From M55B120 sp964426155 (GTDB taxonomy: Bacteria; Actinomycetota; Humimicrobiia; Humimicrobiales; Humimicrobiaceae), in the NCBI GenBank assembly GCA_964426155.1, contig CAYROY010000009.1, positions 1-6,621 of the forward strand: 6,621 nt of DNA, in the 5' to 3' direction. Positions 1 to 5,627 of this stretch are shown here, piece after piece (the stretch's first letter is position 1; every line of letters begins with the position of its first letter). The notes under the pieces are model-generated. The model did no database searches. It was not told the origin of the DNA and was given only the letters and a program-made list of their open reading frames with translations. A program made the position numbers and the translations under genes.

Positions 1-242
<242 letters not shown>

Positions 243-248
243 TGCTAT

Positions 249-277
249 ATTATACATTTAATCTTCTACTGTTCCAA
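249..277 (-). promoter_or_regulatory. Promoter of rnpB
   Basis: On the minus strand a TTGGAA -35 box (277-272) is followed by a 17-bp spacer and a perfect TATAAT -10 box (254-249). The predicted transcript start near 242 coincides with the start of RNase P RNA homology. The -35 box lies inside the last codons of the RNase HI gene, whose stop is at 258-260. rnpB therefore has its own sigma-A-type promoter and need not depend on the upstream operon. Confidence 0.8.
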
Positions 278-725
278 AACTTATTTTTTCTTCGCCCGAA
301 TATTTAAATTCCTGGCTGTCAAGTGCTTTATTGACAAGTCTATCTGCTTCTTTATTTTCTTCCCTGGGAATAAGTCTTAAATCCACCGCATCATACCTGG
401 AAAGCTTTTTAGAAATCCTTATATAAATACCCAGTATCTCCTTATTTTTTATCTTCCATATCTTTTTTATCTGATTGTGTAAAAGCTTGCTGTCAGTTAA
501 GATTATTAATTTTTCTGCTTCGTGCTTTTCAATATATTCAAGGGCCTTTTCAAGTGAAATATACTCAGCTTCATTATTGGTGTGGGTTCCGATATATTGT
601 GATATCTCTCCTATCTTTTTATCATCCTCATCATAAATTACAGCACCTATTGCAGAAGGTCCTGGATTGCCCCTTGAACCCCCATCAAATAAGACCCTTA
701 TATATTTATGACTTGCCGTTACGAT
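258..725 (-). CDS. Ribonuclease HI family protein, non-canonical ATC start
   Basis: RNase H fold protein expected to cleave RNA in RNA-DNA hybrids in the cytoplasm. From the proposed start it has 155 residues, normal for the family. The motif FDGGSRGNPGP lies at residues 13-23 and NNEAEY at 50-55, with TDSK at 77-80 and EADRLVNKA at 126-134. These give the four metal-binding acids D14, E54, D78 and D128, so the enzyme looks active. The reading frame has no ATG, GTG or TTG before the conserved core. It opens after a TGA at 728-726, and the first codon is ATC (725-723), five bases after an AAAGGAG site. That start overlaps the end of the zinc-ribbon gene (ATCGTAA), suggesting coupled translation. 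An ATA at 701-699 is an alternative but has no ribosome binding site. The fold is certain; the exact start is not. Confidence 0.88.
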   Translation of the reverse strand: MVTASHKYIRVLFDGGSRGNPGPSAIGAVIYDEDDKKIGEISQYIGTHTNNEAEYISLEKALEYIEKHEAEKLIILTDSKLLHNQIKKIWKIKNKEILGIYIRISKKLSRYDAVDLRLIPREENKEADRLVNKALDSQEFKYSGEEKISFGTVED

Positions 726-1477
726 TCAAGCTCCTTTATTATCCTGTCTATTTCAGGCTGATGGAGAACCGCTAACCTGCCGCACATGGGGCAGATGTAT
801 AATTTATCCGAGTCCACAAGCTTCTCGGCCTCCACCAGGGGTACCTCCATATTGCAGGCGCTGCAGAAACTGTCCTTTATGACAGATACTGCTATGCCGC
901 CCTTCTTGGTTTTTATAATATTATATTTCTTCAGATCTTCCGGGGGTATCCTTGATATAACATCTTCCCTTCTTCTTTTAAGACCTTCGATGTTGTGCCT
1001 TATTCCTTCCATTTTCTCTTCGATTTCGCTGTTTATCCTCTTTATATCAGATTTTAGGGATTCAATCTCTTTTTTTAATGTTTCTATCTCTAGCTCTATA
1101 ATTTCCTGTTCCTCCATTAGTTCAAGTATTTTGTCTTCCATATTACTGTTACTTTTTTTAAGCATATCTATTTCTTCCTGATAGCTTTCCAGTTCCTTTG
1201 AACTGGTAATAGTCCCACTGAAAAGTTTCTTTTCATTTGACTTTATTTTCTCTACATTAGTATCTACATTATCTTCAAGTTTTTTTCTACTTATATCAAT
1301 CTCGTGATACCTGTCGATTGTTTCCTTATATTTAGATTCCTTTTCTTCAAGCTTTTTAATAGTATTTTCTGCTTCAGTATTATTCTTTAGCCGTTCCAGT
1401 TCGGAAGACCTGGCAGAAATGGCATTTTCAACATACTGAAGCTCGACAAGATCTATGACATCCAACTTTTTATTCAA
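719..1477 (-). CDS. Coiled-coil and C4 zinc-ribbon protein (COG1579 family)
   Basis: A 252-residue cytoplasmic protein with two parts. Residues about 10-175 are a long, highly charged heptad-rich coiled coil, broken near 86-100 by the family signature FSGTITSSKELESYQ. Residues 203-236 form a C4 zinc ribbon with C205-x2-C208 and C229-x2-C232. This is the architecture of COG1579, annotated as a predicted nucleic-acid-binding protein; the Helicobacter member HP0958 interacts with sigma-54 and flagellar functions, but the role in Bacillota is unclear. The start is TTG at 1477-1475, seven bases after a GGAGG site, and overlaps the end of the Nif3 gene by 8 bp. The 3' end overlaps the proposed RNase HI start by 7 bp. 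It is thus the middle gene of a tightly coupled Nif3, zinc-ribbon, RNase HI trio, which favours a job in RNA or DNA metabolism. Confidence 0.92.
   Translation of the reverse strand: MNKKLDVIDLVELQYVENAISARSSELERLKNNTEAENTIKKLEEKESKYKETIDRYHEIDISRKKLEDNVDTNVEKIKSNEKKLFSGTITSSKELESYQEEIDMLKKSNSNMEDKILELMEEQEIIELEIETLKKEIESLKSDIKRINSEIEEKMEGIRHNIEGLKRRREDVISRIPPEDLKKYNIIKTKKGGIAVSVIKDSFCSACNMEVPLVEAEKLVDSDKLYICPMCGRLAVLHQPEIDRIIKELES
731..737 (-). promoter_or_regulatory. Ribosome binding site supporting the ATC start of RNase HI
   Basis: AAAGGAG on the minus strand, inside the last codons of the zinc-ribbon gene and five bases before the ATC at 725-723. No in-frame ATG, GTG or TTG is in reach, so this site is the main argument for ATC initiation. 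Confidence 0.55.
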
Positions 1478-2600
1478 AATTATACCTCCAGCTCCAGTAT
1501 CCCGATTTACTCATGGATACATCTATATTTATGTTTCTTTCCCTGAAATAATCTACAAGAATTTTATATACACCGTCTATTGCAAATTTTTCACTGCTTC
1601 CATGACCTATAACCAATACAATCTTTCCCTCTTCAGAGATCTCGACTGCATCATGATATCCTATTTCTCCTGTTATGATCAGGTCGCAGTCAAGTGACTT
1701 CAGGATGTCTGCCATAGAACTGGCGCTCCCTCCTATAAATCCAACCCTTTCAATAATCCTATTACCGGTATTTTCAATACCCCGGTCCAGCCATCCTGCG
1801 TCAGTGATCTGCAATTTTTGCCTGATAATTTTTAAATAATCTTTAAAAGTGACCGGGGGATCGACTCTGCCGTATTTTCCAAGTCCTGCATCTGTTAGCC
1901 TGTTTTCCAAAGCGTATATATCATATGCGGGTTCTTCATACGGATGTTCTTTCAGGACAGCTTCTACGAGCCTATTGAGATTTTCTTCACTTACTATGCA
2001 CTCTATCCTGACTTCATCAACCCTGCTGAGCTGGCCTGTATTTCCGGTATACGGTTTTGCACCACTTCCAGGAATAAATGTTCCCAATCCCCGGGTGCTG
2101 AAGGTACAGCATGAATAATTTTTAAAATTTCCGCCGCCATTTCTGCATATTGTATTTCTTATCTTTTCCTGGCTTTCTGCGGGTGCAAAAACTGCAAACT
2201 TATACCACTTCTTATTATAATCCTTAATGTTTTTTACATCTTTTAATCCAAGATTTTCTGCAACTATGTCATTTAACCCCCCTACCATTATGTCATAGTT
2301 GGTATGTGCTGAATATGTGGATATCCCGTTTTCTAAAAGCTTTATTATCTTCCTACCTTTGCTGCTGGAATATACTACAGAGTCAAGGGAATCAAATATC
2401 AGGGGGTGATGTGAGATTATAAGGTCTGCTTTATAATCTATTGCTTCTTCGATTGTCCGGTCATCGATATCGAGTGTTACCAGTATCTTGCCTATATCAC
2501 TTTCTTCTCTTCCGATCTGCAGCCCTACCCTGTCCCAATCTTCAGCAATGCCCTTATTAAATATATCATCTAATTTTGATACAAGCTCTTTGAGTATCAT
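1470..2600 (-). CDS. Nif3/YqfO-family dinuclear metal centre protein
   Basis: Member of the Nif3 family (annotated GTP cyclohydrolase I type 2 homolog or Nif3-like dinuclear metal centre hexameric protein). Its 376 residues match the long, YqfO-like form, in which a PII-like domain (roughly residues 125-245) is inserted between the two halves of the metal-binding domain. The expected metal ligands are present: H64 and H65 in ISHHPLIF, D103 in SAHTNYD, and H333 with E337 in GHGSSEK. A GGSASSM loop precedes the second half. The biological function is not settled in any species. The ATG at 2600-2598 gives the usual MI-LKEL N-terminus, but no clear ribosome binding site precedes it, unlike most genes here. 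The last codons overlap the zinc-ribbon start by 8 bp. In many Bacillota the gene follows rpoD and trmK; here a small antitoxin-like gene precedes it instead. Confidence 0.94.
   Translation of the reverse strand: MILKELVSKLDDIFNKGIAEDWDRVGLQIGREESDIGKILVTLDIDDRTIEEAIDYKADLIISHHPLIFDSLDSVVYSSSKGRKIIKLLENGISTYSAHTNYDIMVGGLNDIVAENLGLKDVKNIKDYNKKWYKFAVFAPAESQEKIRNTICRNGGGNFKNYSCCTFSTRGLGTFIPGSGAKPYTGNTGQLSRVDEVRIECIVSEENLNRLVEAVLKEHPYEEPAYDIYALENRLTDAGLGKYGRVDPPVTFKDYLKIIRQKLQITDAGWLDRGIENTGNRIIERVGFIGGSASSMADILKSLDCDLIITGEIGYHDAVEISEEGKIVLVIGHGSSEKFAIDGVYKILVDYFRERNINIDVSMSKSGYWSWRYNFE
1485..1489 (-). promoter_or_regulatory. Ribosome binding site selecting the TTG start of the zinc-ribbon gene
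   Basis: GGAGG on the minus strand, inside the last codons of the Nif3 gene and seven bases before TTG at 1477-1475. The position supports TTG as the true start and translational coupling to Nif3. Confidence 0.75.
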
Positions 2601-2634
2601 CCGCTGGTAGATAAAATTAATTATTCAGTAAGAT

Positions 2635-2640
2635 ATTATA
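2635..2640 (-). promoter_or_regulatory. Possible -10 box upstream of the Nif3 gene
   Basis: A perfect TATAAT on the minus strand, 34 bp before the Nif3 start codon in the 72-bp gap after the 66-aa gene. The -35 region is poor (TCTTTT at 17 bp). In such AT-rich DNA the match may be chance, so an internal promoter is only possible. Confidence 0.35.
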
Positions 2641-2672
2641 ATATTTAGGCTTAAATAAAAAGATTTTCTATT

Positions 2673-2873
2673 TTATGATTTTGATGCTTCGACAAGCTTC
2701 CTTGCAATTCTCAGTTCCGTTTTCATCCTTATTTCATCTGTATATATCCTTAGTTCTCCGACAAGCTCGTTATAACGGGTTATATATATCGTATCCCCTT
2801 TATTGTCCTTGAGAAACTTTGAAAGCTTGATCCTCAATGCGTTTGTATCAACCTTCTTTATATCGTCATCCAT
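2673..2873 (-). CDS. Small Phd/YefM-like antitoxin-type protein, orphan
   Basis: A 66-residue protein. Its arrangement, VDTNALRIKLSKFLKD (residues 8-23), then a GDTIYITR strand (26-33), then NELVGELRI (35-43), follows the N-terminal pattern of Phd/YefM antitoxins. In that family this part dimerises and binds the operator of its own gene, while a C-terminal tail neutralises a toxin. The remaining 23 residues form a charged helix-like tail. No toxin gene lies on either side: Nif3 follows after 72 bp and a gene-free stretch precedes. It may be a solitary DNA-binding regulator, a leftover antitoxin, or an unrelated small protein with a similar pattern. The ATG at 2873-2871 has an AGGAAAGGG site seven bases upstream, and a good promoter lies at 2936-2963, so it is probably expressed. 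The coding call is solid; the family call is tentative. Confidence 0.75.
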   Translation of the reverse strand: MDDDIKKVDTNALRIKLSKFLKDNKGDTIYITRYNELVGELRIYTDEIRMKTELRIARKLVEASKS

Positions 2874-3177
2874 AATTGATCCCTTTCCTGATAATAAATT
2901 AATTTATTAATTATATGTTATAATTATATAATTTAATAATAATACATTCCTAATAAATGTCAAACATCAATTTTTTCTATTATCTATTCTAAAATCTCTC
3001 AAATTCATTATTTTTTAGGGAGAGAACTAATCCAATAAAAGAGTTTATTTGAAGAAAAATACAAAAAATTATGATTTTTGACGGATTAACTTTATCAATA
3101 TAATAGTGAGGTTTTACCAGTCTTCTTTTATACCTCTAACATGGTGTTGTTTCTTGGTTAATAGTTTTATAAATACC
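2874..3177. other. AT-rich gene-free spacer between the two gene groups
   Basis: About 300 bp with no convincing reading frame on either strand. It contains the promoter at 2936-2963 and otherwise very AT-rich DNA. Weak inverted repeats are present: GAGGT/ACCTC with a 19-base loop around 3110-3138, and CAAAAA/TTTTTG around 3062-3080, the latter followed on the minus strand by TATTTTT. None has the G+C-rich stem of a convincing intrinsic terminator, so where the upstream carbohydrate transcript ends is not visible. Confidence 0.6.
2936..2963 (-). promoter_or_regulatory. Promoter of the 66-aa gene and Nif3 group
   Basis: On the minus strand a perfect TTGACA (2963-2958), a 16-bp spacer and TATTAT (2941-2936). 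Transcription would start near 2929, giving a leader of about 55 bases before the ATG at 2873. This is the best promoter match in the window and would drive the 66-aa gene and probably Nif3, the zinc-ribbon gene and RNase HI. Further TATAAT-like sequences at 2910-2915 and 2923-2928 have no matching -35 box. Confidence 0.65.
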
Positions 3178-4290
3178 TTACAGCTGGTTAAAATCAGGTA
3201 TTATTATCCGCTTTGCACCTTTAAGTGCAGATTCGTGCGCGCATATACCGGCGGCTGTCCAGTTTGCTGCAGTTGCCGCATCTATCGCAGAGTCCCTCTC
3301 CTGCAATATAGCACTTATAAATTCCTGAACCAGGTGGGGATGTGATCCGCCATGACCGGCTCCCTGTATAAATGATACATGGGTATCATCTTGTATCTTT
3401 TCCCTCAGTGTAAACTTTTTGATTTCTTCAGGCAGCAAATAATCGGTATCACGGACTGTTATCCTTTGCGCACTCTCTCCGCCTTCAAAAAGCACGGGAC
3501 CCTCATCCTGGATTTGCTCCCATTCGAAAGAAAGCCTGTCACCGTATATATCCAGGCTTTCCCGGTACTGTCTTACTGTCTCATATAATGAACGCGTAGC
3601 TTCTGCAACAATATTTGAATCCCTCAATTTAAAGGCTGCAGTTTCCACGGCAAAGGGTGAATTGTATCTTTCGGCCAGCTCCCTGCTTATAGAACCTGAA
3701 CCATGACATACTACAGACTCAGCTTCCGCACCGGCAAGGGCCAGAAGCGGCGATATTGCGTGGGTACCGTACCACATGGGTGGAAAACCGAGCCAATAAT
3801 CTGGCCAGCCTTCGAGCCCCATATCCTGCATATGCGAACCTCTCAGAAATTGTATCCTTCCCAGCTTCCCGCTGTCCACCAGTTCCCTGACATATAGAAA
3901 TTCTCTGGTATAGACTGCGGTCTCCATCATCATATATACCTTTTCAGCTTTTCTTTTCGCCTTTACAATAGAGACAAGACCAGCAATATTTACAGCCATG
4001 GGTACGGTACAGGCGCAGTGTTTACCGGCATTTAAAGATTCTATGGCCATAGGGGCATGGTCCATTATAGGAGAGACTATATGAATGGCATCTATCTCAT
4101 CTATTTTTAAAAGCTCCCTCCAGTCGGTAAAAAGATTTTTAATATTAAACCTTTTGCCCGTTTCTAAGAGCTTTTCTTTATTTCTTCTGCAAATGGCAAA
4201 CACTTCTGCATCCGGATGTGCCTGGTATATGGGAATAAATTCCATTCCAAAACCAAGTCCTATAATACCTACTTTTATTTTCTTTTTCAT
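3178..4290 (-). CDS. Gfo/Idh/MocA-family protein with T-V-P in place of E-K-P
   Basis: NAD(P)-binding protein of 370 residues in the Gfo/Idh/MocA family. Residues 6-16 (KVGIIGLGFGM) form the dinucleotide-binding loop of an N-terminal Rossmann fold, and the C-terminal half is the substrate-binding domain. In ordinary family dehydrogenases the segment after AGKH reads CEKP, and its lysine helps catalysis; here it reads CTVP (T95-V96-P97), so the lysine is gone. Other marked segments are MMMETAVYTREFLY (120-133), PPMWYGTHAISP (170-181) with H177, and GAGHGGSHPH (310-319). From memory, GH109 glycosidases, which use bound NAD in a redox-neutral cycle, also lack this lysine and have a similar Y-x-TH segment, so a hydrolase, lyase or epimerase is possible. 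The ATG at 4290 has only a weak GGA upstream. The protein is probably cytoplasmic, since no signal peptide is visible. Substrate unknown. Confidence 0.92.
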   Translation of the reverse strand: MKKKIKVGIIGLGFGMEFIPIYQAHPDAEVFAICRRNKEKLLETGKRFNIKNLFTDWRELLKIDEIDAIHIVSPIMDHAPMAIESLNAGKHCACTVPMAVNIAGLVSIVKAKRKAEKVYMMMETAVYTREFLYVRELVDSGKLGRIQFLRGSHMQDMGLEGWPDYWLGFPPMWYGTHAISPLLALAGAEAESVVCHGSGSISRELAERYNSPFAVETAAFKLRDSNIVAEATRSLYETVRQYRESLDIYGDRLSFEWEQIQDEGPVLFEGGESAQRITVRDTDYLLPEEIKKFTLREKIQDDTHVSFIQGAGHGGSHPHLVQEFISAILQERDSAIDAATAANWTAAGICAHESALKGAKRIIIPDFNQL

Positions 4291-4344
4291 AGCTTATCCA
4301 TTTATATATTCCTGATATCTTATCCAGCACCATATATCTCTGTC

Positions 4345-4354
4345 CAGCCGGCTG
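4345..4354. repeat. 10-bp palindrome CAGCCGGCTG
   Basis: A perfect inverted repeat in an AT-rich spacer, 55 bp before the Gfo/Idh/MocA start codon. Eight of its bases recur at 4396-4403. It is a candidate regulator-binding site, with no known regulator assigned. Confidence 0.4.
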
Positions 4355-4393
4355 TACTGATTCCGCAAATCTATAAAATTTTATATTTCTAGT

Positions 4394-4409
4394 ATGCCGG
4401 CTGCGGCAT
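4394..4409 (-). repeat. Short hairpin ATGCCG-CAGC-CGGCAT
   Basis: Six-base-pair, G+C-rich stem with a four-base loop on the minus strand, about 87 bp after the dehydrogenase stop codon. No T-run follows, so it is not a standard intrinsic terminator. It could be an RNA processing or stability element between the two genes. Confidence 0.4.
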
Positions 4410-4495
4410 CTAACCCATATTACCTGCCCGTATAGACAACAGACATACGACTTGCACCGCAAAAAGAATAATAAAATATTAATTGTCGTTCTTTA

Positions 4496-5575
4496 TCAGT
4501 CCATCACAATCTGGACCTTCATTGGATTACCAACTCTTTTTTTAAGGTTTACTATGGCCTGCCCGGTTTCTTCAAGAGGATATGTATGGGTAATAAGGCT
4601 TTCTACATTTACCAGTCCATCACGAATGGATCTTATTGCTGCAGGCCATGCCAAAGGAGCCAGCCAGGAAGACCTTATCTCCTTATCCATAGTATGGAAG
4701 CTCAATGCCGGTATCTTTATTATATCATCTTCATTTGGAAGACCGAAGTGAACCAGAATTGCGCCTTCTCCTGTGACCTCTATTGCCTGCTCGAATGCTG
4801 CATTTGAACTGGTGGGAACAATAGCCCTCTCTGCCAGCTGACCATCCGTCAAATCAGAAATTGACTTTTTCAGGTCTCCTGTATAATATTTTGAGTTTTT
4901 ATCAACAGTATTAAATACATAATCAGCCCCTGATTTCTTCCCAATCTCCAGCCTGTAATCTCTGGTGCCTATAAGTGCTACCCTGCCTGCTCCTATTGAC
5001 TTTGCCATTTGTACCATCATCTGACCCATCGGTCCCGGGCCAAATATAACTACAAAATGTCCCGGTTCTATTGCCAGTTTTTTCATACCGTATGCAACAC
5101 AGGCCAGAGGTTCAGTAAATGCTCCTGAAGCATAGCTTACATCATCGGGTAGCTTAAAAAGTCCGGTATATCTGGATACGCAATATTCAGCAAAACCTCC
5201 GTTGGTAGTTACTCCCGGCACATTTAGATTTGAACAGACATTAGTCTTGCCTTCGGCACACTTGTAGCATGCATTGCATTGTTGCACAGGGTTTACCACT
5301 ACCCTGTCTCCTTTTTTAAACAATCCAAGCTTTTCCGGTACATTCCCGACCTCTACAACATCCCCTGTAAACTCATGTCCCAGTACAAGAGGTCCCTTAC
5401 CGGTAGGAGTGCCAAGCGGGCTCAGCCCGTAATAATAAGATATATCAGAACCACATATACCTACATTTTTCACCTTTACCAGCACATCTATATCAGTTAC
5501 TTCCGGTATATCTATCTCTTCGAGCTGCATCTTTTCTTTTTCATAGAATACCTGTGCCTTCATTTTACCTTTCAA
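4496..5575 (-). CDS. Zinc-dependent medium-chain alcohol/polyol dehydrogenase
   Basis: A 359-residue cytoplasmic enzyme of the sorbitol/threonine dehydrogenase branch of the zinc-containing MDR family, expected to interconvert a sugar or polyol hydroxyl and a ketone. Catalytic-zinc ligands are visible as C41 (GICGSD), H67-E68 (LGHEFTG) and E155 (TEPLACV). The structural-zinc cysteines are C100, C103, C106 and C114. The nucleotide loop is GPGPMG (179-184). The second strand of that fold ends in IGTRDYR (202-208), without the usual acidic residue and with arginines, which hints at NADP rather than NAD. The start is TTG at 5575-5573, seven bases after GGGAGG; an ATG four codons later (5563) is too far from that site. 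It lies 52 bp after the TIM-barrel gene, in the same direction, so probably the same operon. Substrate unknown. Confidence 0.94.
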   Translation of the reverse strand: MKGKMKAQVFYEKEKMQLEEIDIPEVTDIDVLVKVKNVGICGSDISYYYGLSPLGTPTGKGPLVLGHEFTGDVVEVGNVPEKLGLFKKGDRVVVNPVQQCNACYKCAEGKTNVCSNLNVPGVTTNGGFAEYCVSRYTGLFKLPDDVSYASGAFTEPLACVAYGMKKLAIEPGHFVVIFGPGPMGQMMVQMAKSIGAGRVALIGTRDYRLEIGKKSGADYVFNTVDKNSKYYTGDLKKSISDLTDGQLAERAIVPTSSNAAFEQAIEVTGEGAILVHFGLPNEDDIIKIPALSFHTMDKEIRSSWLAPLAWPAAIRSIRDGLVNVESLITHTYPLEETGQAIVNLKKRVGNPMKVQIVMD

Positions 5576-5582
5576 TTTTATT

Positions 5583-5588
5583 CCTCCC
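5583..5588 (-). promoter_or_regulatory. Ribosome binding site selecting the TTG start of the dehydrogenase
   Basis: GGGAGG on the minus strand, seven bases before TTG at 5575-5573 and 19 bases before the in-frame ATG at 5563. The spacing favours TTG. Confidence 0.7.
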
Positions 5589-5627
5589 TTATCTAACTAT
5601 TTAAATACATTTTTATCTGGCTGTCAT

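Larger units (their letters stand above)
4291..4495. other. 205-bp spacer with palindromes between the dehydrogenase and Gfo/Idh/MocA genes
   Basis: This gap is four times longer than the other spacer in the cluster and partly G+C-rich. It holds a perfect 10-bp palindrome CAGCCGGCTG (4345-4354), a perfect 14-bp palindrome TATAAAATTTTATA (4372-4385) and a hairpin ATGCCG-loop-CGGCAT (4394-4409). GCCGGCTG occurs twice, at 4347-4354 and 4396-4403, starting 49 bp apart. A minus-strand frame stays open across part of it, but it continues into the Gfo/Idh/MocA gene in a shifted frame and resembles nothing I know. It could hold an operator, a processing site or the remnant of a lost gene. No promoter stands out. 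Confidence 0.45.

Noticed and set aside
786..1181. Plus-strand open frame of 131 codons, rich in Ser, Ile and Leu
   Set aside because: It is antisense to the coiled-coil region of the zinc-ribbon gene; the apparent hydrophobicity comes from the complement of Glu and Lys codons, not from a membrane protein.
2649..2672. Hairpin AATAGAAAA/TTTTTATT after the 66-aa gene as terminator
   Set aside because: A-T stem with a G-T pair and no following T-run; it would also cut off Nif3 from the best promoter.
2891..2940. AT-rich repeats of TTAAT/ATTAA type as an iteron array or origin
   Set aside because: The units are irregular, short and simple in composition, with no DnaA-box-like sequence and no replication gene nearby.
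3062..3080. CAAAAA/TTTTTG inverted repeat as terminator for the carbohydrate cluster
   Set aside because: The stem is short and almost wholly A-T, about 100 bases after the stop codon; too weak to call in this AT-rich stretch.
4178..4462. Minus-strand open frame of 94 codons overlapping the Gfo/Idh/MocA start
   Set aside because: Its second half is the Gfo/Idh/MocA gene in a shifted frame, the first half is spacer, and the product is unusually rich in Cys, Trp and Arg with no family resemblance.
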